Below, piece by piece: positions 55,092 to 64,000 of a stretch of DNA of 64,000 nt. Made by a program: the position numbers and the translations under genes. Source of the stretch: Verrucomicrobiales bacterium (GTDB lineage: Bacteria; Verrucomicrobiota; Verrucomicrobiia; Limisphaerales; UBA9464); contig JAIYBC010000068.1 in NCBI GenBank assembly GCA_027488845.1, positions 54,213 through 118,212 of the forward strand, written 5' to 3'. Position 1 is the stretch's first letter, and each line of letters begins with the position of its first letter. The notes beneath the pieces were generated by a model. It ran no database searches, was not told the origin of the DNA, and worked only from the letters and a program-made list of their open reading frames with translations.

Positions 55092-55120
55092 GAGGCATGT
55101 GGAAATAAGTGGTCTTGGGA

Positions 55121-57823
55121 TCAGGTTTCCAGCTCACCGACCCGGCTCCAGGACAGGGCGTGGCCCAAACCGCGGTAGCGTTCCGGGTGGCAGGTCAGGA
55201 TGAGTACCTGAAGGCGGTCCTTCCGGGAGTCGAGCAGGTCGTGCAGGCGTTCCTGGCGGAGGGGGTCGGTGTTCACGAGCACGTCGTCGAGCACGAGCAC
55301 CTGGGGTTCGTCGCGGGAAAGTTCCTCGGCGACCGCAAGCCGAAGGCAGAGGAGCAGTTGCTCCCGGGCGCCTTGGGACAGCTGTCCGAACGCGTGGGCG
55401 GTTTCCCGGGTCGTTCCGATGCCTTCGACGCGGAGCTGTCCGTCGAGGAAGATGCGCCGGTCCGGCACGCGGGAGACTTCCGCGAAGGATCCGGAAAGCC
55501 GACGTTCCAGCGGGGCCAGCACGGCGCGGATCGCGGCAGCCCTACGGCGTTCGATGAGCCCGTGGGCGATCCTAGCGGACACCGCCCGGACGCGGATCGA
55601 GTCCCGACGTATCCGGACCTCCTCGCAACGTTCCGACAGTTCGGTTTCCCGGGTGAAGAGTCCCTGTCCGCCGAGGGCCTCGAGCTGTCCGCGGGTCCGG
55701 TCCCGTTGCGTCCTCCGTTCATGCAGTGCTTCGTTCACCTGCAACAGGGCCGCCTGTGCGCGACGGCTGCGGTCCGCAAGTCTCTCGGAATCGGGCGGCA
55801 GGGCGGCCTTTGTGACCAAGACACGGGCCTCCGCCTCGGCGAACGCCAGTCCGGCCTCGGACCGAGCGGCTTCGGTACCCTTTGGAAATCGGGCTTCCAC
55901 AGTCGTGGCCTCCGCCGCCGTGGCACGGGCGCGGGCGCGGTGTTCCGCAGCCACGGCCGCCGATTCCCGCTGCCGTTGCGTCAGCTTCCGGTCCTCCTCG
56001 GTGCACTGACGGAGATCCTGGGCCAGCATCCGGATCCGGGATTCCCCCGCGGCGATCTCGGCGGCCAAGGAGTGCTCCAATTCCTCCAGCTCAGTCCGGC
56101 TCCGCGCGATTCCGGGGTCGCCTTGCAACGGCTTGTGCTGCGTGGCGTCGGCACGGCGTGCCGCTCCTTCGAAGGCCTCCTTCAGAGCCGCCACAGTCCG
56201 GAAATCCCCGAGGAAAGGCTTCATTCCGTCCACTCCGGCCTGGATCCGCAGTTCGAGTTCCCGGCGCTGTTGGATCGCTTCCCGCGCCTGTTCCAACGAG
56301 CCGACTCCCGTCTCCGCCCATGCGGTGCCCAGTTCCGATTCGGCTGCGGAAAGACGGTCGGCGGCATCCTGGGCCTCCACGGCGCCGGACTGGACGACCA
56401 CGGTACCCCAGCCGCGCAGTTGGAGTTCGACGCGTCTGGGACGGTGGACCCGGAGTTCGGCCCCGGCTTCCAACGGCTGTTCCGGACCGGAATCGACCGT
56501 GGCCGACGTGGCGGTCTCCGGACGCAGTTCGACGGTGATCCCAAGCGCACGCGCCTCGGTCCGAAGGGTGCGGACGTTCTCCACCAAGGCCTCGATCCGG
56601 CGCAACGCGGCGGGCGTCAACGCCGGCAGACGCGACCGTTCCGCCTCGAGTCCTCGACGTTCCGTCTCGATGCGCTCCGCCTGGCGGCAACGGTTCCCCA
56701 ACGCCTCGGCCTCGGCCCGGAGCCGCAGGCCCTGCAGTCCGCCCTGCACCCAACGGAGACGTTGCCGCAACCCATCGAGCGCGGTTTCCGCGGCGACGCG
56801 TCCAATCTCCAGCGACTCGTGCCGTTCCCGCATCTGGTTCAACTCGAGTGAGGCCGCCGCCATCCGCGCCTCCTCGCGTTCCGCCTCCGCGTCATGGCGC
56901 ACGAGCTCCTCGCGCAGGCGCCGCAGGCGTTCGGAGTCCGCGTGCACGGAAGCCAAGGCCTCCCGGCGATGTTCCAACGCCTGTTCCAGCATCGTGATCC
57001 TGGCCCGGAGACGCTCATCCTCGCGGGCCTGCTCCTGAAGCGTGGCCGCGGCCTGGGCCTGGGCGATGGATTCCGTCTCGAGTCCCTGCACCTCCTGATC
57101 CACCTGCTGGAAGCCCTGGAGCAGCGACTCCTGTTCGGCCCGCAGACGGCGCACTTCCTCGAGTTGGCGGGTGACGTCCTCCAGTTCGGCCTCGGCTTGG
57201 GCCAGTGTGCCGCCGGCCTTCGGTCGACCGGCCAGGGTCAGCTGGGGTTCCCATTCGCCGGCCAGACGACTGCGGACGGCGTCGACGACCGGGTCGACGA
57301 CGACCTGTGCCAGGCGGGAGCGGAGCTGCTGTCCGAACTGGGAATCGTCGAGGTCCGGCCAATCCGCCGGGGAACCCTGTTCAGCCCAGAGGAAGCCGAG
57401 CAGCCCCCAATGTTCGGGGCGTGTGGCCCCTCTGCCGGGCAGGCCTGAGCGCAGCAGCGATTGGACGCGTTGATCGGCGGCGTCGCCCTCGGCCTCGAGG
57501 ATCCAGGACTCGCCGTTCCACCGATGGAAGTGGCTCCTGGGTCCCACGAGGAAGGTCTTGGTGATGCGGTATCGGCCGGCTCCGGCTCCGAACTCCACCT
57601 GCACCCGCGGCGCGAGGTCCGAACCTGCGGGTTGGAGCGACTTGATCTCGTCGCCCTTCGTGGTGTGTCGGTCGAAGAGCCCGCGGGCGGCGGCCCGGAG
57701 CGTCGTCGTCTTCCCCGACTCGTTCGGTGCGCCCAGGATGTTGATGCCGCCATGGAACGGCCCGAGGCGGTGGGTCCCGCGGAAGCGGCCGACATGCGTG
57801 ATCTCGATCGAGTGAAGGATCAT
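55121..57823 (-). CDS. SbcC/YhaN-like SMC-type ATPase
   Basis: A 900-residue ATPase with the Rad50/SbcC build. The N-terminal Walker A is GAPNESGKTT (31-40). A long middle rich in Glu, Arg, Gln and Leu is predicted coiled coil. The C-terminal ABC-type part has QLSQGAREQLLLCLRLA as the signature motif and VLVLDDVLVNTD as Walker B. The motif GAPNESGKTTTLRAA and the size fit the shorter YhaN-like branch better than full SbcC. No zinc hook CxxC is visible. Its start overlaps the nuclease stop by 4 nt (ATGA), so the two proteins are made together and probably form a DNA end-processing complex. Confidence 0.85.
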   Translation of the reverse strand: MILHSIEITHVGRFRGTHRLGPFHGGINILGAPNESGKTTTLRAAARGLFDRHTTKGDEIKSLQPAGSDLAPRVQVEFGAGAGRYRITKTFLVGPRSHFHRWNGESWILEAEGDAADQRVQSLLRSGLPGRGATRPEHWGLLGFLWAEQGSPADWPDLDDSQFGQQLRSRLAQVVVDPVVDAVRSRLAGEWEPQLTLAGRPKAGGTLAQAEAELEDVTRQLEEVRRLRAEQESLLQGFQQVDQEVQGLETESIAQAQAAATLQEQAREDERLRARITMLEQALEHRREALASVHADSERLRRLREELVRHDAEAEREEARMAAASLELNQMRERHESLEIGRVAAETALDGLRQRLRWVQGGLQGLRLRAEAEALGNRCRQAERIETERRGLEAERSRLPALTPAALRRIEALVENVRTLRTEARALGITVELRPETATSATVDSGPEQPLEAGAELRVHRPRRVELQLRGWGTVVVQSGAVEAQDAADRLSAAESELGTAWAETGVGSLEQAREAIQQRRELELRIQAGVDGMKPFLGDFRTVAALKEAFEGAARRADATQHKPLQGDPGIARSRTELEELEHSLAAEIAAGESRIRMLAQDLRQCTEEDRKLTQRQRESAAVAAEHRARARATAAEATTVEARFPKGTEAARSEAGLAFAEAEARVLVTKAALPPDSERLADRSRRAQAALLQVNEALHERRTQRDRTRGQLEALGGQGLFTRETELSERCEEVRIRRDSIRVRAVSARIAHGLIERRRAAAIRAVLAPLERRLSGSFAEVSRVPDRRIFLDGQLRVEGIGTTRETAHAFGQLSQGAREQLLLCLRLAVAEELSRDEPQVLVLDDVLVNTDPLRQERLHDLLDSRKDRLQVLILTCHPERYRGLGHALSWSRVGELET

Positions 57824-59061
57824 CGGGCGTCCTCCGGAAGGTGTTGGAAGAGCAGGTGCCGCATCGCCGCCAGGTGCTCGGGACGGAGCGTCGAGACGTC
57901 CATCTGGACTCCGGCAAGCAGTTCGCGGGCGCCGACCGGGGTCAGGTCGGAGGCGGTTGTGCCTTCACCCGAAGGCACTTCGCCCGGGGGCGCGACACCC
58001 GTTGCCAACACTTCCAACCGGTCGATGTCGGAAAGGACTTCGGCCAACAGCGGATGTCCCGACCTGAGGTGGATCCAGTCGGCCTGCCCGGGGGCCAGGC
58101 GGGTTTCGTCGACGACCTGGTGGATCGGGAAGCGGCCGATCCGGGGTTCCATGGCGGCCTTCACCGCGGCATGTCCTGACGGATCGACGGCACCCGTCAG
58201 GCGGATCCGAAGCACGGTGGCCTCGGCGCGCGGCAGCAACGAATCGAGCCTGGCCGCAACCGATGCCGCGGTGGCGGCGGGATCGAACAGGTCCAGCTCG
58301 ACGAGCTTCCAGTCCAGGGTCGCCACCGGAACCGGCGTGACGCGGGGCAGGGCGCCGACGGAAGCGATCTCGACCAGCGCCACCCGGCCGGCGGCGTCGT
58401 TCGTGAAGCGGTCCGGTTCCGGCGTGCCCGGCATCAGGATCCGGCCGCCATCCAGGCCCTCGAGCCAATTGTGCCAGTGGCCGATGCCCAGGAATTCGAG
58501 ACCCGCGCGGGACGCCGCATCGAGGGCGATCGGGAAATCGTTCTCCTGATGCAGCGACGCGATCGCCGGGGAGCCATGGGTGATGCCGATCCGGATCCGA
58601 CCTGCTGGAACCGCGGCCGAAGCCGCAACAAGGGCCAGGCTCGGATCGGAAGTGGAATGCTTCTGGGACAGCGGCGATGCAACCAGAACGGCGTCGTGGC
58701 CGACCTCGGTGACGCCGACGTTCCTCAGGATGTGGACGCCGACAGGCGGATGCCGGGCGACGGGGCGGTTCCAGACGCAGTCGGGTCCGGAGATCGGGTC
58801 GTGGTTCCCCGGCAGGATGTAGGTGGGAACCCTGGACGACGCCAAGATCGCAAAGGCGTCCGCGACCAGGCGGTCCGCGACCTGGTTGTCCTCGAAGAGG
58901 TCGCCGGCGATGCACATGAAGTCCACCTCGAGCCGGACGGCCTCGGACGCCATCCGGCGGAGCGTCTCCAGCCGTGCCTCGCGGAGACGGGCGCCATGAC
59001 CGCCGAACTGGGTGAAGCGGGCACCCAGCTGCCAGTCGGCGGAATGGAGAAAACGGATCAT
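57820..59061 (-). CDS. SbcD/YhaO-like metallophosphoesterase nuclease
   Basis: A 413-residue calcineurin-like phosphoesterase. Metal motifs are HSADWQLGA (6-14), GDLFEDNQ (about 54-61), PGNHDP (about 84-89), THGSP and GHWHNW. These are the Mre11/SbcD nuclease motifs. A C-terminal capping part of about 180 residues follows. It is the upstream partner of the SMC-type ATPase. In homologous pairs the complex trims blocked or hairpin DNA ends with ATP. The open frame extends to 59247, but the ATG at 59061 begins directly at the first strand (MIRFLHSADW). The 331 bp upstream are shared with the divergent transglutaminase gene. Confidence 0.87.
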   Translation of the reverse strand: MIRFLHSADWQLGARFTQFGGHGARLREARLETLRRMASEAVRLEVDFMCIAGDLFEDNQVADRLVADAFAILASSRVPTYILPGNHDPISGPDCVWNRPVARHPPVGVHILRNVGVTEVGHDAVLVASPLSQKHSTSDPSLALVAASAAVPAGRIRIGITHGSPAIASLHQENDFPIALDAASRAGLEFLGIGHWHNWLEGLDGGRILMPGTPEPDRFTNDAAGRVALVEIASVGALPRVTPVPVATLDWKLVELDLFDPAATAASVAARLDSLLPRAEATVLRIRLTGAVDPSGHAAVKAAMEPRIGRFPIHQVVDETRLAPGQADWIHLRSGHPLLAEVLSDIDRLEVLATGVAPPGEVPSGEGTTASDLTPVGARELLAGVQMDVSTLRPEHLAAMRHLLFQHLPEDAR

Positions 59062-59392
59062 CGGTGGTATCGCGGATTCGGCGGGTCGGAACGCCTTCAT
59101 TGCAGCCGCCACGCGGGTGGGGAGGCAATCCCGGAGGCGTTCGACATCTTCCTGAACCAACGATTGGGAAGGGAGGGGCATGCAAAGCCGCAGAGCCGCC
59201 GAGGAGCGGTAAGGAGACCGCCGGTTTCCAACAGCGGAACAGGACACCCGAGGGATCGCCCTTCGGTTCGGGATCCGACGCCCCGTTTGCCGTCATGGGA
59301 CGATGTCGTCGGCTCGGTCCCCGCTCCGATCGAAACAATTCATCCTCCGGATGCCCTGTGCCGGCCCGCGGGCTTTGACCTGTGATGGAAGT
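59062..59392. other. Divergent intergenic region without recognised genes
   Basis: This 331-bp region lies between the two divergent starts. I see no strong hairpin, no related repeat and no coding frame with protein-like composition. It should hold the promoters of both transcription units, but I cannot place them. Confidence 0.5.
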
Positions 59393-61678
59393 ATGGCGCA
59401 GTCTCCATCCATGGTGCGCCAAGCCTGCTGCCTGTTCCTAGCGATCCAATCCGCCTTCGTCCTCCTGGCGGGGCCCGTCGAGGATTTCGTGGACGGCGCC
59501 CGGAAGGCCCACGGCGAGGCGGGGGAACGCGCCGCGCGGTTCCTCGTAGAACACATGCCGGATGCGGACCGCTCCTCGTTGGGCACGGAGTTCCTCCGCG
59601 AGAACCTCGACCTGGCGTTCCAGGCGCGGACGAATTTCCCCTGGGCCGCGTCCGTGCCCGAGGACGTCTTCCTCAACGACGTCCTGCCGTATGCGGTCTT
59701 CGACGAGCCGAGGGATCCTTGGCGCGCGGAGATGTACGACATCGCTTCGGAACTCGTGAAGGGCGCGACCAACGCGACGGATGCCGTCCAGTCGCTGAAC
59801 CGCGGCCTCTTCAACCGTCTGCAGGTCCACTACAACACCGGCCGCAAGCGTCCGAACCAGTCCATGAAGGAGTCGAGGGCCTTGGGCAAGGCCACCTGCA
59901 CCGGGCTGTCGATCCTGCTGGTGGAAGCCTGCCGAGCGGTCGGCATCCCGGCCCGGGCGGTCGGCACGCCCCTCTGGGCGAACGAGCGTGGCAATCACAC
60001 CTGGGCCGAGGTCTGGGACGGCGGATGGCATTTCACCGGTGCCGACGAATACGACGCCAACGGGCTCGACCGCGGATGGTTCGTCGGCGACGCCGCCCAG
60101 GCGAAGGCCGACGTGCCGCGCCATGCGATCTACGCGACCTCGTGGAAGCGCGAAGGCCTCTCGTTTCCCATGGTGTGGTCCCGCGGCGGCACCTCCGTGG
60201 CGGCGGTGAACGTCACCGGCCGCTATGCGAAGGCCGCGGCGGACGCGGACGCCTTCGCCCGCCTCGGGGTCCGGCTCTGGGACCGCGAGGGCGGTTCGAG
60301 GATCTCGGCCAAGGTCTGCATCCTCGACGGCGTCCGCAGGGCCTGCGCGTTGTCCGAGACCAAGTCCGGCACCGCCGACCTCAACGACATGCCGCGTTTC
60401 AGCCTCAAGCCGGGCAGCCGCGGATGGCTGCGGTTCACGGTCGGTTCCGAGATCCGCGAGATGCCGTTCGGTCCGTTGGCGAAGGGCGATCCGACCGTCG
60501 ACGCCCATTGGGAGAAGTTGACCCCGGCCTCGGCTTCGGTGGACGCGGTGCGCACGTGGCTGGACCTGCCGGCGGTGGAACGCAACGCCGACACCGCAAC
60601 CCCGGCCCGGGCGTTGTCGCGGGTCGAGGCGGAACGGGTGGCCGCGATGCTCTTCGCCGAGTTCCGGGCCCGTTTCGTCGCGGAGCGCGAGTCGGAGATG
60701 CAGTCGAAGTCGATCGAGTTGGAAGGGAAGAAGCTTCGCTGGAAGGAGAAGGTCTTCGGCGAGGCTCCGGCCACGGGACACAGCCTCTGGATCTCGATGC
60801 ACGGCGGCGGCAACGCGCCGGCGCAGGTCAACGACCGGCAGTGGACCAACCAGATCGGCCTCTACGAGCCTTCGGAGGGGATCTACATCGCGCCCCGTGC
60901 ACCGACCGACACCTGGAACCTCTGGCACGAGGGGCACATCGACCCGATGTTCCAGCGGTTGATCGACGACTTCGTGGCCTTGCGCGGCGTCGATCCGGAC
61001 CGCGTGTACCTGATGGGGTATTCGGCCGGAGGAGACGGCGTCTGGCAGCTGGCCCCCCGCATGGCCGACCGCTTCGCCGCGGCCTCCATGATGGCCGGGC
61101 ACCCGAACGAGGCGTCCCTGTTGGGACTTCGCAACCTCCCGTTTGCGATCTTCATGGGCGGCGACGACGCCGCATACAACCGCAACCGGATCGCCGCGGA
61201 GAAGGGTGCGGAATTGGACCGCCTCGAGGCGGCGGACCCGGGCGGCTACGTGCATCGGGTACGCATCTACGAAGGCCTGGGCCATTGGATGCAGCGCAAG
61301 GACGCCGAGGCGGTTCCCTGGATGGCGGGATTCCGCCGGAATCCGTGGCCGAAGAAGGTGGTTTGGCAGCAGGACGACGTGGTCCACCGCCGGTTCTACT
61401 GGCTCCGGGTTCCCGAGGCCTCGGCCATCGAGGAACGCGCCCTCGTGACCGCCACCGTCGTCGGGCAGGACATCCGACTCGATGGCAAGGTGCCGCCGGG
61501 AATCCAGCTCCGGCTTTCCGACGCGCTGCTGGATCTCGACAAGCCGGTGCGGGTCCTGGTCGCCGGCCGCGAGGTCTTCGATGGCGCCGTGACGCGGCGG
61601 GCGAGCGTGGTTGTGGAAAGCCTCTCCGAACGCCTGGACCCGTCAGCCGTGGCCACCGCCTTACTGGCGCTGCCGTGA
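59393..61678 (+). CDS. Transglutaminase-like / alpha-beta hydrolase fusion protein
   Basis: A 761-residue exported protein (hydrophobic MVRQACCLFLAIQSAFVLLAG near the N-terminus). First domain (about 90-230): a transglutaminase-like cysteine-protease fold with nucleophile Cys in GKATCTGLSILLVEACRAVGIPAR, His in NHTWAEVW and Asp in FTGADEYD. The middle is a beta-rich linker to about 450. Second domain (about 470-660): an alpha/beta hydrolase of the PHB-depolymerase/esterase type with SMHGGGN as oxyanion loop, nucleophile GYSAGGDG, and a late His in YEGLGHWMQ. Both catalytic sets look complete, so two enzymes share one chain, perhaps for peptide and ester cleavage at the cell surface. The substrate is unknown. 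ATGs at 59393 and 59411 are possible. Confidence 0.82.
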   Translation: MAQSPSMVRQACCLFLAIQSAFVLLAGPVEDFVDGARKAHGEAGERAARFLVEHMPDADRSSLGTEFLRENLDLAFQARTNFPWAASVPEDVFLNDVLPYAVFDEPRDPWRAEMYDIASELVKGATNATDAVQSLNRGLFNRLQVHYNTGRKRPNQSMKESRALGKATCTGLSILLVEACRAVGIPARAVGTPLWANERGNHTWAEVWDGGWHFTGADEYDANGLDRGWFVGDAAQAKADVPRHAIYATSWKREGLSFPMVWSRGGTSVAAVNVTGRYAKAAADADAFARLGVRLWDREGGSRISAKVCILDGVRRACALSETKSGTADLNDMPRFSLKPGSRGWLRFTVGSEIREMPFGPLAKGDPTVDAHWEKLTPASASVDAVRTWLDLPAVERNADTATPARALSRVEAERVAAMLFAEFRARFVAERESEMQSKSIELEGKKLRWKEKVFGEAPATGHSLWISMHGGGNAPAQVNDRQWTNQIGLYEPSEGIYIAPRAPTDTWNLWHEGHIDPMFQRLIDDFVALRGVDPDRVYLMGYSAGGDGVWQLAPRMADRFAAASMMAGHPNEASLLGLRNLPFAIFMGGDDAAYNRNRIAAEKGAELDRLEAADPGGYVHRVRIYEGLGHWMQRKDAEAVPWMAGFRRNPWPKKVVWQQDDVVHRRFYWLRVPEASAIEERALVTATVVGQDIRLDGKVPPGIQLRLSDALLDLDKPVRVLVAGREVFDGAVTRRASVVVESLSERLDPSAVATALLALP

Positions 61679-61689
61679 AGGGGCGGATG

Positions 61690-61786
61690 GTTGAAACGTT
61701 TCAACGATGACGGGTTGAAGCGATGAAGGGTGGGCGCTGCAGCCCACCTTGGCCCTTCAACCTTTCAACCCCGCAACCTGCACTAC
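61690..61786. terminator. Convergent hairpin region between hydrolase genes
   Basis: GTTGAAACGTTTCAAC is a 16-bp palindrome at about 61692. It is followed by a larger imperfect hairpin whose core is GGTGGGC, GCTGCA, GCCCACC, flanked by GGGTTGAA and TTCAACCC. It lies between two converging genes and could end transcripts from both sides. No clean T-tract follows. Confidence 0.45.
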
Positions 61787-63477
61787 CGCAACTCGAGTTC
61801 CACGAGCGAAACCGCCTGACGGGGAAGGCGCATCCGCAGGACGACGTTCCGGCCGTCTTGCGACACCCCGCTGGACAGGGGCGTTTCCGTCCGACGTCCA
61901 GTCTTCTCCAGATCCGCGTACTGGGCCCGGCTGGGCTTGGCCGGGGAACCCATTCTCAGCCACGCCGCATAGGCGTTGCCGTGGTCCTGGTCGATCCGGT
62001 GATGGCTCCGCAGGAGCGGACGGCTTCCCGGTTCGACGCCGGTCCAGGTGACGACCACCTCGGCGGCGGCACCCGGCAGGTCGTCGTCATGGTAGTGCCA
62101 CAAAAGGGCGTGAAGGAGGTTGCCGTCCCGGGAGGCCAATGCGGACACGTCGGGTTTGTCCCGGACGCCTTCACGGAGAATGCGATCCAACGGCACCGCC
62201 GCACTGCTCTTGACGGGCAAACGGGAGCCGTCCATCCGCGAGAACAGACGGAACGTGTTCAGCACCGGCTTGTCGATGCCGCCGCTGGCGAGGGATCGGA
62301 AGCCGGCGAACAGCGGCTGGTCCTCGAACTCGAAGGCCCAGGTCAATGCCCCCTCCAGGTTCACGCCGTGTCGTTCCGCGAGGTCGAGCTTCCGGGGGAA
62401 GCTGGCCGCAGTGTAGCTCGAGTACATGGTGCCATTCCGGTAGGCGAGCTGCGGTCCTTGGCAGGCGGCACAGCCTTCGGGATCCGATTCACCGATGATG
62501 ATTGGCTTCGAGCGGACCTCCGGGAACGAGGCGATCACAGCAAACGCCCGGTCGATGTCGCGGAGGTGGTTCGCGAGTCCCATGCGGACGTGGCCGTTGG
62601 TGGTGACCGGCGCCCCTTTTGCGTGGAACGAGAGGAAGTCCAACGGGGTGCCGACGCGGCCCGTGGCGAAGTTGGTGCCACGTAGGCTGTGCTCGAGGAA
62701 CTCCGCCAGGAACGTCCCTCCCGGCCCGCCGGCGACGTCCGGTCCTCCGACCCGAGCGGATGGCAGGGCGCGCCGGACACCGTTCACCGCGTGGTCATGC
62801 AGACGGAGGAACTCCTCACGCGTGCCGCGCCAGTACCCGATGTTCGGCTCGTTCCAGGTCTCCCAGTACCACTTCTCGACCTCGCGGGCCCCGTTCCTGG
62901 ACACGCAGTGGCGGGCCCACTGGTACACCAACTCCTCCCAACCGCCGTAGTCCTTCGGCGGGAACGCCCAGCCGGTGTAGATCTCCTCGTACTTCGCGCC
63001 GGGCTTCCAATGGTGGCGGTACGGATGCGGCCGAACCGACAACGCCTCCGGCATGAAGCCGATCTGGACGTACGGCCTCACCCCGCGCCGCAGACCGGCT
63101 TCCAGGATGCCATCCACGATCGACCAGTCGTAGATCGGACGGCCTTGGCCGTCCTCGCCGTACGCACCGGTCGACCCCCACTTCAACGCCGGAGTCCCGT
63201 CGCCGCTGGTCAGCAGGTTGTGGGTCCGGAAAAAGACCTCCTTCGGCCGCAGCTGCCCGAGTTCACCCAGCAGCTTCCGTCCATTCGGTGCGGTCGAGTA
63301 GTTGGGCTCGTCGGCCCCGAAGAACCTCCAGATCGGCTTCAGGGCGCCAGTCGGACGGTCGACGGCGATCCGGATCTCCACCGGGAAGGTCTCCTCCGCC
63401 CGGACCACCGAACGCGGAAAGAGGGTGGTGGTGCCAAGCAGGACGGCGACGCACCAGGAAAGTCGGGAGCGGGGCAT
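61783..63477 (-). CDS. Secreted GH39-like glycoside hydrolase
   Basis: A 564-residue exported clan GH-A hydrolase with signal RLSWCVAVLLGTTTLFPRSVVRAE. WYWETWNEPN holds the probable acid/base Glu210 and IIIGESDPEG the probable nucleophile Glu330. The first strand block IWRFFGADEPNYSTAPNGRKLL and the HNLLTSGDG segment are characteristic of GH39 beta-xylosidases. A C-terminal beta sandwich (about 400-564) follows. Xylan or uronic-acid-containing glycans are likely targets, by family only. The ATG at 63477 starts at the signal peptide; 50 upstream codons in frame are not protein-like. It is convergent with the transglutaminase/hydrolase fusion. Confidence 0.85.
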   Translation of the reverse strand: MPRSRLSWCVAVLLGTTTLFPRSVVRAEETFPVEIRIAVDRPTGALKPIWRFFGADEPNYSTAPNGRKLLGELGQLRPKEVFFRTHNLLTSGDGTPALKWGSTGAYGEDGQGRPIYDWSIVDGILEAGLRRGVRPYVQIGFMPEALSVRPHPYRHHWKPGAKYEEIYTGWAFPPKDYGGWEELVYQWARHCVSRNGAREVEKWYWETWNEPNIGYWRGTREEFLRLHDHAVNGVRRALPSARVGGPDVAGGPGGTFLAEFLEHSLRGTNFATGRVGTPLDFLSFHAKGAPVTTNGHVRMGLANHLRDIDRAFAVIASFPEVRSKPIIIGESDPEGCAACQGPQLAYRNGTMYSSYTAASFPRKLDLAERHGVNLEGALTWAFEFEDQPLFAGFRSLASGGIDKPVLNTFRLFSRMDGSRLPVKSSAAVPLDRILREGVRDKPDVSALASRDGNLLHALLWHYHDDDLPGAAAEVVVTWTGVEPGSRPLLRSHHRIDQDHGNAYAAWLRMGSPAKPSRAQYADLEKTGRRTETPLSSGVSQDGRNVVLRMRLPRQAVSLVELELR

Positions 63478-63723
63478 GCGACGCGGATCAAACGGGTTTC
63501 GGTCGCCTCCAGGCAATGGCGCAGTGCCGTTCCAATGCCGACGAATCCAATGGAGGGTGGTCGCTTGCGTTTCGGCTGTCAGGAGACGGTCAAAACCAGC
63601 CAGTGAGTGTCGAAAGTCTGTGTTCAAAACCAGCTACTTGGAGCGGAGGAGTCAGAGTGAGTGGGCGGCCGAAGAGGCTGCGCGCACTTCATGGCCAACC
63701 AGGTCAAAGCCCACCTTCCTTCA

Positions 63724-63980
63724 TTGGGGACACGTCACAGCGAGCGCGTCACAGCGAGCGTCTGAAAAAGCCCCACGGCCGGGGGAAGCGCGCGAGCGTC
63801 ATGGAGTGCGCGAGACCGCTCGCGCTTTTGTGGCGAGACACGGATCACCACCAAGCCCGCCGGGTCCGGATCAGCTCCTACAACCGCCCCAAACACTCCA
63901 ATCTCGAGTTCCAGCATTCCTCCCCCTGATTAGGGACACGTCACACCCCGCTCACCTTCCGCGTTGGGGACACGTCACAC
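63724..63980. repeat. Composite of GGGACACGTCACA repeats and an inverted repeat
   Basis: GGGACACGTCACA occurs three times in one orientation, at about 63727, 63933 and 63967. The first copy is followed by a 14-bp tandem duplication (GTCACAGCGAGCG, 63734-63761). Between the copies an inverted repeat, GCGCGAGCG (63790-63798) and CGCTCGCGC (63817-63825), is followed by TTTT. Such blocks often flank RAYT or IS elements. No transposase is present in this window. Bases 63478-63723 show nothing. Confidence 0.5.
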
Positions 63981-64000
63981 CGAGAGTGGAATCTCCATCC

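Noticed and set aside
63288..63929. A 213-codon plus-strand frame at the window end
   Set aside because: It crosses the hydrolase start region and the repeat cluster and has no recognisable domain.

Overview
The window is high-GC bacterial DNA that most resembles a Verrucomicrobiota genome, probably of the Limisphaerales/Pedosphaera type. This placement is inferred from gene content, because there is no rRNA to anchor it. The content that suggests it: a DUF1080/beta-propeller/HEAT/cytochrome c dehydrogenase, very large LamG proteins, PEP-CTERM sorting tails, a CotH-family protein, a Ser/Thr kinase fused to WD40 repeats, secreted Gfo/Idh/MocA and glycoside hydrolase proteins, and a prepilin with an FTLVE motif.

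Layout. 1-7.7 kb: a TIM-barrel sugar isomerase/epimerase-like enzyme, a cystatin-like lipoprotein, histidyl-tRNA synthetase, a secreted GH5-like hydrolase, a prepilin, a secreted Gfo/Idh/MocA oxidoreductase, a XerC/D-type recombinase, and a hicB antitoxin followed by a hicA toxin killed by two stop codons. 7.7-12.3 kb: a 1424-residue multidomain dehydrogenase and a Dabb protein. 12.4-35.5 kb: seven tightly packed minus-strand genes that look like one operon. In order of transcription they encode a receiver-only response regulator, a parvulin-like lipoprotein, a 610-residue secreted protein, a 5133-residue LamG giant, a 482-residue protein with calcium-binding and WGPF-repeat modules, a 762-residue protein made of five WGPF repeats, and a P-domain PEP-CTERM protein. 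A dense set of overlapping palindromes and a candidate promoter lie just upstream of the first gene. This block is the most interesting part of the window.

35.5-46 kb: a flavin halogenase-like oxidoreductase, ispH, an FMN reductase overlapping a lipoprotein MsrB, a CotH-family protein, a PEP-CTERM gene whose signal peptide is split off by a 16-nt palindromic insertion, a SRAP-domain protein, a nitronate monooxygenase-like enzyme and a SnoaL-like lipoprotein. 46-54.8 kb: a WD40 Ser/Thr kinase, an ABC-2 permease and MBL hydrolase pair, a Gfo/Idh/MocA oxidoreductase, a 72-residue exported peptide and a CPA2 antiporter. 55-64 kb: initiator tRNA with its own promoter and terminator, an SbcC/SbcD-like (YhaN/YhaO-like) pair, a transglutaminase/alpha-beta hydrolase fusion, a GH39-like hydrolase and a repeat-rich end.

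Four intergenic gaps hold related copies of an element ending in a 'TTGGCGTGAGG'-type inverted terminus. The operon genes appear to work together at the cell surface: six of the seven carry export signals, one is a folding factor and one is a regulator. They probably build a large adhesive or Tc-toxin-like surface structure. That role is inference. Long open frames opposite the giant gene are treated as codon-bias shadows.
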